From: Trileptium ribeirensis
Lineage: Eukaryota > Nematoda > Enoplea > Enoplida > Thoracostomopsidae
NCBI GenBank assembly: GCA_030248225.1
Contig: JASANE010009875.1
Location: forward strand, 1 to 64,000
DNA: 64,000 nucleotides
Direction: 5' to 3'
Below the pieces are notes generated by a model that was not told the DNA's origin, did not search any database, and worked only from the letters and a program-made list of their open reading frames with translations. Position numbers and translations under genes: made by a program. Shown here piece by piece: positions 22,345 to 34,867 of this stretch (the first letter of the stretch is position 1; every line of letters begins with the position of its first letter).

Positions 22345-23895
22345 GTATCACAACGATAACAAATAAACAGAGATATACTAATAGATGACAGATTGGAAAC
22401 CTTTTACAGTAACAAATAAACGGAGATATAGTAAAAGATGAAAGATCGGAAAACTTTTACGGTAACAAATAAACGGAGCTATACTAAAAGATGAAAGATC
22501 GGAAATCTTTTACGGTAAAAAATAAACGGAGATATAGTAAAAGATGAAAGATCGGAAAACTTTTACGGTAATAAATAAACGGAGATATTCTAAAAAATGA
22601 AAGATCGGAAAACTTTTACGGTAACAAATAAACGGAGATATACTAAAAAATGAAAGATCGGAAATCTTTTACGATAGCAAATAAACGGAGATATACTAAA
22701 AGATGAAAGATCGGAAAACTTTTGCGGTAACAAATAAACGCAGATATAGTAAAAGATGAAAGATCGGAAAACTTTTACGGTAACAAATAAACGGAGATAT
22801 ACTAAAAGATTAAAGATCGGAAAACTTTTACGGTAACAAATAAACGGAGATATACTAAAAAGTGAAAGATCGGAAAACTTTTACGGTAATAAATAAAAGG
22901 AGATATACTTAAAGATGAAAGATCGGAAAACTTTTGCGGTAACAAATAAACGTAGATACACTAAAAAATGAAAGATCTCCGAAAACTTTACGGTAGCAAA
23001 TAAACGGAGATATGCTAAAAGATGAAAGATCGGAAAACTTTTGCGGTAACAAATAAACGGAGATATACTAAAAAATGAAAGATCGGAAAACTTTTGCGGT
23101 AACGAATAAACGGAGATATACTAAAAGATGAAAGATCGGAAAACTTTTACGATAACAAATAAACGGAGATATACTAAAAGATTAAAGATCGGAAAACTTT
23201 TACGGTAACAAATAAACGGAGATATACTAAAAGATTAAAGATCGGAAAACTTTTACGGTAACAAATAAACGGAGATATACTAAAAAGTGAAAGATCGGAA
23301 AACTTTTACGGTAATAAATAAACGGAGATATACTTAAAGATGAAAGATCGGAAAACTTTTGCGGTAACAAATAAACGTAGATACACTAAAAAATGAAAGA
23401 TCTCCGAAAACTTTACGGTAGCAAATAAACGGAGATATGCTAAAAGATGAAAGATTGGAAAACTTTTGCGGTAACAAATAAACGGAGATATACTAAAAAA
23501 ATGAAAGATCGGAAAACTTTTGCGGTAACGAATAAACGGAGATATACTAAAAGATGAAAGATCGGAAAACTTTTACGATAACAAATAAACGGAGATATAC
23601 TAAAAGATTAAAGATCGGAAAACTTTTACGGTAACAAATAAGCGAAGATATACTAAAACATGAAAGATCGGAAAACATTTACGGTAACAAATAAACGGAG
23701 ATATACTAAAAGCTGAAGGATCGGAAAACTTTTACGGCAACAAATAAACGGAGATGTACTAAAAGATGAAAGATCGGAAAACTTTTGCGGTAACAAATAT
23801 ACGGAGATATACTAAAAAATAAAAAATCGGAAAACTTGTACGGTAATAAATAAACGGAGATATACTAAAAGATGAAACACCGGAAAACTTTTACC
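22345..23895. repeat. 53-bp satellite array (about 29 units) with an 8-unit higher-order repeat
   Basis: Units of the form gatcggaaaacttttacggt + aacaaataaacggagatata + ctaaaagatgaaa, 53 bp, without spacers. Variant units (cgtagataca at 22951 and 23376; gatctccgaaaac nearby) recur 425 bp apart, which is eight units, showing segmental duplication within the array. It starts about 215 bp upstream of the PstS-like start codon. Confidence 0.95.
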
Positions 23896-24050
23896 TTAGA
23901 TCTGAATGTCAGTCCTATACCTAATCCACCTAGTATACTGTATTTAAACACAGTCAGTTGGGCAGCGGTTTCGTTCAAAAAAAGATAATTATCTGACTTT
24001 TAAAGGCATAATTTGACGAAAGCGCACAAAAGGTACCTGTTATATTTAAC

Positions 24051-24977
24051 GGTGTCACGACAATATATATTACGATTTTTGACTAGACAGAAAATGACTA
24101 CACAGCAGTTATACAATTTGACCGCGGACGATGCTTACCATAACGACGAGATAGGTGTCACGACAATATATATTACGATTTTTGACTAGACAGAAAATGA
24201 CTACACAGCAGTTATACAATTTGACCGCGGACGATGCTTACCATAACGACGAGATAGGTGTCACGACAATATATATTACGATTTTTGACTAGACAGAAAA
24301 TGACTACACAGCAGTTATACAATTCGACCGCGGACGATGCTTACCATAACGACGAGATAGGTGTCACGACAATATATATTACGATTTTTGACTAGACAGA
24401 AAATGACTACACAGCAGTTATACAATTTGACCGCGGACGATGCTTACCATAACGACGAGATAGGTGTCACGACAATATATATTACGATTTTTGACTAGAC
24501 AGAAAATGACTACACAGCAGTTATACAATTTGACCGCGGACGATGCTTACCATAACGACGAGATAGGTGTCACGACAATATATATTACGATTTTTGACTA
24601 GACAGAAAATGACTACACAGCAGTTATACAATTTGACCGCGGACGATGCTTACCATAACGACGAGATAGGTGTCACGACAATATATATTACGATTTTTGA
24701 CTAGACAGAAAATGACTACACAGCAGTTATACAATTTGACCGCGGACGATGCTTACCATAACGACGAGATAGGTGTCACGACAATATATATTACGATTTT
24801 TGACTAGACAGAAAATGGCTACACAGCAGTTATACAATTTGACCGCGGACGATGCTTACCATAACGACGAGATAGGTGTCACGACAATATATATTACGAT
24901 TTTTGACTAGACAGAAAATGACTACACAGCAGTTATACAATTTGACCGCGGACGATGCTTACCATAACGACGAGATA
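24051..24977. repeat. Nearly perfect 103-bp tandem array (9 units)
   Basis: Exactly 927 bp = 9 x 103, with only isolated single-base differences (for example near 24325 and 24817). Units start ggtgtcacgacaatatatat. Every junction recreates a 31-codon ORF. The low divergence implies recent expansion or ongoing homogenisation. Confidence 0.97.
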
Positions 24978-26030
24978 TATTAAACATACATTGCATTTTA
25001 GCACCTACGCTGAATATGTAATATATGTCAGAACCATCTCTGTTTCTTTCCGTTGAGAATAGGTTAGCTATTACACGCGATACTTAATTTATAAAAAAGT
25101 ATGCAATGTATTTTAACTGAGTTATATATGGATCATTGTCTACAATGTCAACTTGTATAAAATGAGACATTTTAAATTGACACCCGAAGCAGTGTAATTA
25201 AATCCGGCACAGATTAAAACTATAGCACAGCTTATTAAAAATCCCGTAATTTTTGATTAGGTCGGATATAAGTTATCGGTAGATTAACCAAAATTCTATC
25301 CACCGCATCAAAATTATAGTATATATGAAGTATTAAAATGCACATGTCACAACAATTCGTTTCGTAATAGCTTAGGTTATAATAGGCATATCAATAATAT
25401 AATCTTTACGGTCTTCAAGCAAATCTAAAATGTTTTATTAAAATTTTACCAAACCACGTGACATAAATCATAATAATACTTAGAGAAAAGAGATTGTAAA
25501 TTCTTACCGTAAACCAGGTTTAATTACATATTTAAACAGGAACTAATGGGCTGCTGTATAACTTCAAGCTTATTAAATGATCATTGAGTGTATTTTAATA
25601 AACCGATGACTTATTAGTGCTAATCGCGTACTACTATAAGTATTTATCAAAAAATTTTTGCCAAATTAAGTAACTCAAATTAATAAATTTAGTAATTCGT
25701 ATTTTCTTTGTGTCTTACAGTTCCGCATGGTAAACAATACTTGTTATATTTACTATCAAACATCCACTGTCCAAGGTATGATCTATATATATAACGCAAT
25801 TTTAATTTTTTGAAATTTTAAGTGCGGTTTTATCACACTATTACACAGAACTAGTATCTCCCAAGAAATCAGAAAATGCTGACCAGATATAGCTCGGCAG
25901 CGACAAGTATGAAGGATCTTTTCGCTATCGAATACAGAGACGGCAATTCGTAAATTCATGAATTATGCGTATTCAGTCTTGTAGATGCAGACGTAAAACA
26001 CATGCTGACACTCCGAGGTCTCAAGGGTAG
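24978..26030. other. Unrecognised AT-rich DNA
   Basis: No gene, repeat or RNA recognised. Confidence 0.5.
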
Positions 26031-26345
26031 CGATAGCCGGTGTTAGCGGAGCAGGTCATCTCAGGGGCTGCTAGTGGCCCTCAGGCGGTGGAGGAAGGTG
26101 GTCAGGGGGTGGGGGATGGTGACAAAAGTTGGCGACTCCCCCCACCCAAGCTCTCCTCTAGCAAAATCATTTTTGCCGTTTTCACCCAAATTTTGACAAT
26201 TTTGCCCTATTTCTGCATACATTTTTCGCGAGTGTTCGGCACGCCTGGGTGTGAGGGCCTGGTAGGGTAGCAACCTCAGGGTGTAGACTAGGGCCTCTTG
26301 GTCTGAAGCTCCAGTGGGTAGCCCCTCAACAGCTGCTTCGGCATG
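26031..26345. repeat. GC-richer dispersed sequence left of piggyBac
   Basis: Shares G/C-rich motifs (ggtgacaaaa..., caccctc/gagggtg) in inverted orientation with 29755-30080, and more distantly with 37940-38160. Much more GC-rich than its neighbourhood. Open frames on both strands reflect base composition, not genes. Confidence 0.4.
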
Positions 26346-26782
26346 TATGATGTATAATTATTTATTGATGCCACGGTTCGACCGATGACATAAAACGTGA
26401 GTTCTTACCAAAAACATTGAATTGAGGAGTCAGCCAATAACCAAAACTATTTTAACCCTTTCGCTGCGCAATAAAGAATTTGGTCGATACCTGGTACGCG
26501 CATTCATTTTTCACTATAACGGGCAAAAACGCCTTTCTAAATGCGAAAGAATAATTACACAATAATAATAGTATATGAAAAAGTCATTTATTCATTACGA
26601 CGTATACATATGTCATGCGCATATACCGTTCCCTTTCGGAACTGCACCTGCGCGAAGAGTTAGATATACGTCACGGCCGTGGCGAATAGCGCTTGTTTTT
26701 TATGTGAAATTTCTGCAATTATTCGTTCATATTCAAAAAAATTCAGTTTTAAACAGTTCTATATCATTTTTAACGCCAATAT

Positions 26783-29428
26783 TCAGTTAGCTTCCGCATG
26801 CCAATCACGAAAACAGCCGATTACACAAAGTGCCGGCCGACCTTCGCACACCTCGCACTGGTAGTTCGTTCCCTTCCGCTTTCAAATCGGTTTTTTCGTT
26901 TTTCTATCTTGTCCGGTTATGGTTTTAGAACATTGGACACACCTGCACTGAGAGCATGGCCCAAGATAATGGAATCCCGTAATTGGTTCAACGGGAATTT
27001 CAGCAAAACCCATCGCACCCAATAGTTGCGTAACAATGCATTTCACGGAAAACTTTTTGCGTTACCGGTTTATCGCCTTTCGATTTCGAATATAAAACCC
27101 GCGCGTTGTTCAAAACTATTTCCAAAAGATGAAACGAAACCTTACGATACCACTTCAATGCTTTTCTTGGCCCGTAATAATAAGTTAACATTTAGTCACC
27201 CAAGTCAATCCCACCCATATTGTTGTTGTATTCAATCACCGCTGTAACGATGCATTTTCCCTTATTTGTTCTGTTGTTTACCATTTGTGCCATGCAGTGA
27301 TTGTTTATTATGTGTAATGATGCTTGCAGATGTTGTATACAAAGCTTCATGCACGTGTATCTATCTATAAACAATATATTAGAAGTGTGAGAACATATTA
27401 ATATGTTTATGAATTTATTGTGTACCGAAACAATGTATATTAATGCAGCATAATGTGTGTTATGTGTGTTTAGATAAGCTTACTGTGTGCTGGAATATAT
27501 GTACTATTTAATGCTGAAATTTTTATACAGGGTGCAGGATAATTTTAGAATTAAGCTAATTTCGAGGGAGTTTTCAAGGGAGTAACAGAATAAAAAGAGT
27601 TTTAAGTGAGTCTAGGCCATAAGATGGAAATATATCGAATTTGAGTGTAAGGCTTGGGTGCCTTAAGCATTAGGCCTACATTAGCGGATATGTGTATGTG
27701 TATCTGCTGGATTTTCGAACAAAATATAAAATTTTGTTTATACTTAGGAATTCGGGGAAATTCACAAAAACTTAATCTCTAACGACTAAAATTCACTTAG
27801 GTTTAAGAGGGAATTTTAGGGGAGGGGGACCAGCGTAAAACTTGGAAAACTTATTATGTAATTTCGATCGCTTAGAGAAATCAGTAGGGAGAAAATTGGG
27901 AGTAGACCTATAGCTCGGGTATTTAAGCGATTGCGCAGTTAGATCAGGGCCTCAGTCGGCCTCAGAAGCTGTGCAAACAAGGTGAGTACGGTTCAGCCGT
28001 TTATTTGTTTTACTGTGTGTAGAGTTTGTAGGTTGTTATAGGGTGTGAAATAAACTGTCTGAATTATTAGTGTGACAAGCTAAGTCCTTAGGAATAACCT
28101 CGTAAAATAAATAGTCCGTGATGGTGCTCGCATTGGGAATATTGTAGTAATCAACTGATAGTTCGTGTGTAATCTACGGTGGGATTAAACACAGCTAGGA
28201 CCACGTAGGCTACACCGCTACCGGCTTTTCTTTCTCATTCCCTCTGCGATCCGGAACAACCCGTGTTTCAGCGGTGTGCATCGTACTTCGCGTCGGTCGC
28301 GCCATTTCAAACCCGTAATTCCCCACATTTTCGCCATACGACGTCCCCCGTAGCTATACGCTGCTTCAACACATCAGATTTTGCGTGACAATCGTAACGT
28401 TCCGCACGTATGTGTCAAATTGAGCAGTAGTTCTTTCGACAAATTGGGCGAATTGTAATAGTTGTTTACAAAAGGACAATGTCCCTTGTTCAGAAATGGC
28501 TCAACTAAATATTGAACTACTTTCTGAGTATGACCGGTTCCAGCAGTTTTGTCACGTTTACCAGTGAATACCTTTAAATTAACGCAGATTCGGAATGGTT
28601 CATTGAGTTGAATATTTTGACTCGGTATTTATGACGTTTGTCCTTAATATACTGACGCCCAACAAATCTTCCTCGAAAAAGCATCATTGCTTTGTCTAAA
28701 GATAGATTTTACTAAGGGTAATAAAAGGCAGCCAACGCAGCTTTCATCGCATCCGTATAAGCACGTAACTTTGCCATACGATCAACGCTTGCCACTTCAA
28801 AATCATCGGAAAAATGCACCATTAGCATAATGATCTGAAACCGATCCCGCGACAATGGCATACGACGTAGAAATTTCGAGTAATACAGTGGTTGTCGCTC
28901 CGTTGCGAAATAATGCTCGATGGTTGGAAGCTTTACTAAAACCATATAGAGAACCATGCCATAAAACACAAGCATTTCTTCAAACGCGACCGGCTTCCAG
29001 CGATGCAATCGGCTTGATCGCAAAAGTGGTATATTCTTATGGATAAAATATTGTGCGTATACATTCGTGTGGTCTGTTATGGACTGGACAAGCTCGTCCG
29101 TAAACAACGCTGAAAAACCACTGCATGGTAGCGTTGACAGGAATATCATTTCTAAAACCTTCCATGCCTGTAAACTGAATATCCGTTGGCTGAAAACCAT
29201 CAGTAGACCAGTTCCATTGCTCGGTGTCGTCCCCAGATTCAGCAAAATTGGTGGCATGCCGCTCGCCATCAATCGCATCCGATTCACTGCGCTGCCAGAA
29301 TCATTGTCACTCCCACTTACACTATCACTATACTCAGTTTCACTTTCAGACTCTTCTATATTGGCGATATTATATTTAGGATCTGTTTTACGGCGTTTAG
29401 ATGTACTAGGAATATCCATATTATCCAA
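26783..29428 (-). pseudogene. piggyBac transposase, disrupted
   Basis: The N-terminal 238 codons (29428-28712) are open, beginning MDNMDIPSTSKRRK and acidic, then the DDE_Tnp_1_7 domain (FTDELVQSITDHTNVYA, LHRWKPVAFEEMLVFYGMVL). After that, frames change repeatedly. The first catalytic Asp survives in SLDKAMMLFRGR. The second, in the family DNFYTSP motif, is Asn (VNNYYNSP). The third is kept in NMGGIDL. The cysteine-rich C-terminus CEVCEGRPALCVIGCF is still legible, with its stop at 26783-26785. An LTR-like repeat splits the gene. Inactive. Confidence 0.9.
27286..28214. mobile_element. Solo LTR-like repeat, copy 2, inside piggyBac
   Basis: 929 bp matching 19415-20310 end to end (TGTGCCATGCA ... 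TACA) and interrupting the transposase just before its NMGGIDL region. Contains tatttaagcg, agatcaggg and, about 230 bp from its end, aaggtgagtac. The target duplication is not visible. The insertion postdates piggyBac. Confidence 0.7.
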
Positions 29429-29754
29429 CGAATGTAATTTCTATTCTGAAATAATATATCCTCAATAAAAGAGAGTGGTTGTCGCGCATAACGTATATAT
29501 ACGTCACAGGTTATGGTAAAAAAATATCGCGTAGAACACCTAACCGCGCACTATAGCTGTAGGTCATTTATCGCACGCGCATACCACTTACAGCACATTG
29601 TAGACATCAGTGATTCTTACTTATATATACGTCACGCTTGAACGGCGAAAATACATGATGACTTATATATACGTCAAGCGCAGGGAATGGGTTAATGCGT
29701 GACCCTTTAACGGCGTGTTCTTGCTTACACATATACTATTTTATCCGTGCCTAA

Positions 29755-30085
29755 AATCTATACTGCATGCATGTTGACGCTACTGCCCCTCGAGGCCCTG
29801 GTTTAACCGCTGAGGGTACCACCCAATCTCCCTGAGGCTCCGGGTCCCCAGCCACTCCCACCCCCCGCGCGAAGGCGTGAAAAAATTTTTGCAATAAAAG
29901 CGGAAAATTGGAAAAAATTGGGGTGAAATTGGCAACGATGAGGGTGCGACGAGGCGGCAGTGATCGTCTACGTTTTGTCACCACCCTCCCCCGCACGACC
30001 TCACTCACCCACACATGGGCTTATACTCCCCGGAAAATACCTCCCCCGCCGATCCTGGCTACCCCCTGAGAGCTCGCAGCGTCAG
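29755..30085. repeat. GC-richer dispersed sequence right of piggyBac
   Basis: Inverted relative of the 26031-26345 sequence (ttttgtcaccaccctccccc). May be part of a host repeat into which piggyBac inserted. Similarity is patchy. Confidence 0.4.
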
Positions 30086-30526
30086 CATGCATGCTACACT
30101 GGTATGTATTTCGCAAGCAAGAATGGAACGGGAACGGCGTGGTTTTACCTATGGTTGCATTATGTATAACCACCTGTAACAAGTTCAATGTTTGCAATAA
30201 ACCTATAATACCTTATGTAATGGCGCAGAAAATGGTCGCACACGGTTTCGTGGTCCCAAATACCATCTTCTCAGAAACCTCAAAAACGTTCGTTGTGTTC
30301 ATATGAGAACTCCGCTATAAATTATCAAACATATACATATAAATGCCCTACATACTATTACACGCACTTTCTAGGAAATTGTCCAAATAATGACCAGTGT
30401 TTTGAAATTCTTGTTGGATAATAATTTTTCCGTTAACATATTCTCATCTTGTTGATATACAGTATATTTCATGGGACGTTATTAAGTTTTTTAAGGTTTA
30501 GAAAAGCTGCTGCCTAATTATGTAAA

Positions 30527-30826
30527 TTAGGCACTAGAGCTAATATTTTTGTGAGTTATTCTAAATAATAAAGTCTTCGGCAAGATCCGCCTGCAGAACA
30601 AGCACCCTGTTGTAAAAGTTATGACACATATGTTGCCTGCTGTGGTACTTGAAACAAAATTTGCACCTATACCGAAAGCTTTCACTAAAACTGATGAAAT
30701 ATTCCCAAGTTTTACTCTATTCAGACACTTAATTATAACTTTTCCAGTATTAGAGTTGTAAGTAAACTTGATATCGCTCGAATCAATTAACCTTTGTACT
30801 CTAAGCACAGTTTTAAATATTAGCAA
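30527..30826 (-). pseudogene. Possible transposon-protein fragment
   Basis: A 99-codon ORF reading DIKFTYNSNTGKVIIK and VKLGNISSVLVKAFG. From memory this style of beta-rich segment resembles a Polinton-associated protein, but I cannot confirm it. It lacks a complete domain. On the plus strand at 30860-31090 further protein-like pieces (NTGKPKSKNVFKPNLK; HVDTMKHKENPYMYAKHLG) occur in different frames before a stop. Confidence 0.2.
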
Positions 30827-31089
30827 ATTGCACCTGATTTAATGTTACCCTACTACTTTTCGACTATGTAACTTCTCTCAATCTACAAGAATTAGAAGGG
30901 AAATTAAATACTGGCAACCGATTTCAATTTTTGAAGACATACTTGATAATACTGGTAAACCAAAATCTAAAAATGTATTTAAGCCAAACTTAAAGCTTTC
31001 TTTCAGCATGAGGCTGCGCAGTACCGTGAAACTCATGTTGACACAATGAAACACAAAGAAAACCCATACATGTATGCAAAACATTTAGG

Positions 31090-34000
31090 ATTATTAAGTT
31101 TTAATTTTTAAGAGCTGCCGTAGCATCCAAAGTCTGTCCTTCTACTCATACTTTTATATATTATTGTTAGTTTTCTAATGTTTTTAGGTTTATGTATATC
31201 ATTTCAGGTACATATACCTTGTTTGTGTACAAAATCTATGTACCTGATAGATATGCTTTTTACTGAAGTTTTATTTGAGTTTTCAATATTACAAAATACT
31301 GTCTAAAAATATTAATAATAAAATATATAGAAATATGTGAAGCATGCCTTTCTTGTGCCATCGAATGTTGATTCGGTTAGTTGCATTGTGTGCGTTTATT
31401 GCGAAGGTAGATATTATATATTGATTTTAGTATACTAATATGTAACACACATTAATTCACATCAAATCATCTTACTAATCATTTAGTCTCCAATACATTT
31501 TGCGGTGCAGTGTTTACCCAAAGTCTTTTGTCCAAAGTAAATTTTATTTTCTTCGCTAAGTTGTTCGAACCTGAACTGAAAGTTTTGTACCACAAAACTG
31601 AAAGAATCTTCCAGTTTGTCCCTTAAATCATTAATAAACACAGGTTTTTCGGGTGCTTATCCTGCGTTATCGCTGACGTATATCAAATTGTCAGTATCAG
31701 ATTACAGAGTCGCCGCCTCTACTTTTCCATTAATTCCAGCAGATGCTGAAATGAAAGCGCTGTCGTGAAGCATACAATGAGCATATTTGAGAAAGCTGCA
31801 GGGTTTTTAATTTGTTTTTTTCAGCTTGAAGTTCACAAGCATCATGTTATTACCAGCGCTTCGACTACTGTTACTTCGTGTCATGGATCACATATACATT
31901 TAGCGAAATCGCTGTAGTTGCTAACGTATGTTGCTTTTGCAAAATTCATGTTTTGGCCGAGATTTTTCTCTGATACAATAAATATTCAAGTTACTTCTGA
32001 TATACACATACATCAATACACCTGTAAACATAAAACTACATATACCACAAGATATACATTAATACAACGCCATTTTACAAACAAAAAATAGTTACAATTG
32101 CTAGGCGTTTATTAAAATACACAGACTCTTTAGAGCGATCTTCGCGATTGATCTTATGTCAGGACTAATTTTCATATTAGAAGCATCCAGTTGTATCATT
32201 CTTATTTGTATTTCCATTGTTATATAAATAATTCTTCTGGCACTGGTATGCGGTTAAAAATCCTCAGGCTTCGTTCAGCTACAAATATGTGTTCATGTAG
32301 ACATTGAACGAAGTTTTCGATCGCTCTTTAAAGTGCCACACATCATAGATTATATAGTTCCTTTAAAGTTCACACAACATCTCAATAGTTGACCGTTGCT
32401 TTGCGTTGCAAGCATGGTATGTCTCATTTTTGATCATCTAAAATATAGAAGCACATGAAGTATAGCAGTTTTCGAAAAACTACCTAGTAGTACCCAATAC
32501 AAAACATTCTTTGATCGGTCGAAAGATTTCGGTTATAATGACTGGAAAATTGCATTTCTTTTTCTTAAAAACAAAAGTATATAATGAGTTTACAACTTTT
32601 ATCTTATTTGCTGCCACCATCGTGATGACTCCTCCGCCTCGAAGTGAAGATCGAATAGCAAGCACATCTCTATCAAACTCTTTAGATTCCAGACACAAAC
32701 TCATGAAACGATCTTTCTTTTAATTTCCTTCTATTACTTGCACCGTACTAGTTCCATGATGTATCCATATTGACTAAATATTGTATCCGTTCGTTTGTTT
32801 GTTTTAGAACAGCTTCAGTCTACTTAATAAGAAACTTGCAAATATTTAGTGGTCGTAACAAAATTGGCAGCCATGCATGAAACACGCGAAGCATGGATAA
32901 ACGGTATTTTTGTCGCAGCAGAATCCATCCACAAGCTATTTGTCAATATTCTCGCCACTCTGTTCTGGTGATTGAATGTGTAGCTTGTCTGTGACCGATA
33001 TATAACTCAGCTATTGAGCGCACTGTGGAGTGCCTCCGAATTCGTTTCTGGACTTGATGGTCCAATTATACCAAGAGCTTTTGGTACCAAGTAATTTCTT
33101 TGAAAAGCTAAACAATACATACAGCTGCGACTATCGTGAAACTTTTTTGCAAATATATCAACTTCACTTGTTTCAAAAGACATTTCACAAAACCGTTAAC
33201 AAACCTTTTCAAAGACAAGAACATCATCGATACTGTATGATTCTAAGATATTTTGTATATTATGCGAACTACATTCATTCTACATATTTTTACATGCCAC
33301 CAGTCTAGAAATTCATTAAGGTGCTAAGGCTTCATTTTCTGAGGCTCATAGTTGCAGGGAACGATCAACAGTATTGTTGTATTTTCTTAGTGTTCAGACA
33401 GTGTAGAAATCAGCATTTACAAAGATTTGTAGTAAAGTTTTCGGAAGACTTCGTAAAGTAGAGCTTAAAAATTATAGCTATCAAGAAATTTTCCATTGCG
33501 ACCATTCTGTATTTGCATAAAATAACTACCTGTGATAATTCAATTTTTGGAAAAATATGGTGTTTACATAACCATTTCAAAATTATGAGTCGTATCCGGA
33601 CATAAAGTGAGCAATAACAATGTAAAAAGTATTCCGGTATTGCGGTTCAGTCAAAAATGACATAGATTCTGAGATGCAATTTCTGAATGAACGATTTCTG
33701 GCAAATCCTCTTCCTTAAAGACTAGTAAATTTCAGACACGTTTACTTGTGTCTTCGTCTGTCATTGACTCCACGTCAATGTAAATGTATTCAATAGCTTG
33801 TTCTGGAAGTTTTACTTTCTGTATGTAGCCTAAATGATGGCAAGGATCGCATTATCATTTTCATACTAGCATTATAATTTGCCGCAGTGATTGTTGTCTT
33901 AGTTTGCTGTTAAAATTTTGTTTCCGCTTGCCTGCCATACTATTCACAGTTTTTTTAGCGGATATAAGAGTTGTTAGACAATAGCCGGAAAACACGCATG

Positions 34001-34860
34001 TTGCAATATAGACAAGCGGGGTCACTCCTTTCATATGATCGCTTAGTGCATATACTATTGAAACACAGAGGACAACCTTTATCACCTCAATGCTGTCTTT
34101 TTTGAAAGCATTATGACATTTTTCGCAAAATATTTTGCTTGAAAAGAAGTCGCAGATCCTTTTAATTATATCGATGTGATAGTTATTCAGTAAAAAATAC
34201 ATGTTCTTTATGTATTTGTTACTATTCAAATACTACCGTTGAATACCGTATTTCTAATACCATCGAAAGCTACTACTTGGTTCTTTACAAGTTGTGGTTA
34301 AAATAAATTTGTTGTTCGGTTTCACAAGGTTTTCTACACCCCGGTCCTCTATAAAAAATTGTTTTATCATTTCTATGTAACGATTGACAGATGTTTGCCG
34401 AAACAGGAGCTTGCACTGTATTTATTTTACTGCTTGAAAAGAACCAATGCTACTTGAAGAGTCTGCAGCTTGGGAATACAGATTCCTGACGAAGGGGATG
34501 AATAACATTTAGCTTAAACCTTTGTCTGATAATAAACTTTAATTTGAATTTTTAAGGTAGATTCAATTCTATTCAGCAACATTTCGAGTAAGACTGAACC
34601 ATTTAAATATTAGAGACTAAAAGGATATTTACTGATTGTTACGCTGAAATAGTCATGTTGCTTAATATCTATTGCTACATAATCGCAGATTGCACTTAAA
34701 ATATTGTATTATTTGTCATTAAGTTCCAACATATTTGTATCATTAAAACCTTTTTAAAGTTACTGTGTGGTGAAGATTTTTGCTTCAAATTGTTTGCTCG
34801 ATCTTTTCTCAATGCCTCCAATGCTATGCTTGCTAAACAAGTCATAACCATCTGTGCTTG
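31090..34860. other. Long AT-rich stretch without a supported gene
   Basis: Apart from the possible LINE piece at 32480-32704 I see no known family. ORFs at 33030-33308 (+) and 33861-34229 (-) lack motifs, and their composition matches chance. Confidence 0.45.
32480..32704 (-). pseudogene. Possible LINE endonuclease fragment
   Basis: A 74-codon ORF with ESKEFDRDVLAIRSSLRGGG followed by VITMVAANK. This resembles the FxxxYxVxRxDR...RGGGVLIAV block of LINE (Jockey/CR1-like) apurinic endonucleases. No reverse-transcriptase motif was found nearby. A short relic at best. Confidence 0.3.
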
Positions 34861-34867
34861 ATATCCT

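Larger units (their letters stand above)
26456..29691 (-). mobile_element. piggyBac element, defective
   Basis: Ends CCCTTTCGCTGCGC and rc(GCGCAGGGAATGGG), flanked by the obligatory TTAA at 26452-26455 and 29692-29695. Without the 929-bp insertion it is 2.3 kb, a normal piggyBac size. Subterminal copies of tatatacgtca (26656, 29497, 29626, 29668) are candidate transposase-binding sites. It encodes one transposase relic on the minus strand. Confidence 0.93.

Noticed and set aside
22345..23895. CRISPR array
   Set aside because: Units are contiguous 53-bp repeats with no variable spacers, in eukaryotic DNA.
24051..24977. Single long repetitive protein
   Set aside because: The 103-bp unit shifts frame each time and every frame stops within a unit or so.
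26040..26273. ORFs on both strands in a GC-rich patch
   Set aside because: Explained by base composition; no motif and no family resemblance.
29067..29468. 133-codon plus-strand ORF
   Set aside because: Antisense shadow of the piggyBac transposase.
33861..34229. 122-codon minus-strand ORF (possible membrane protein)
   Set aside because: No recognisable motif, no splice or neighbour support, and AT-rich background composition.
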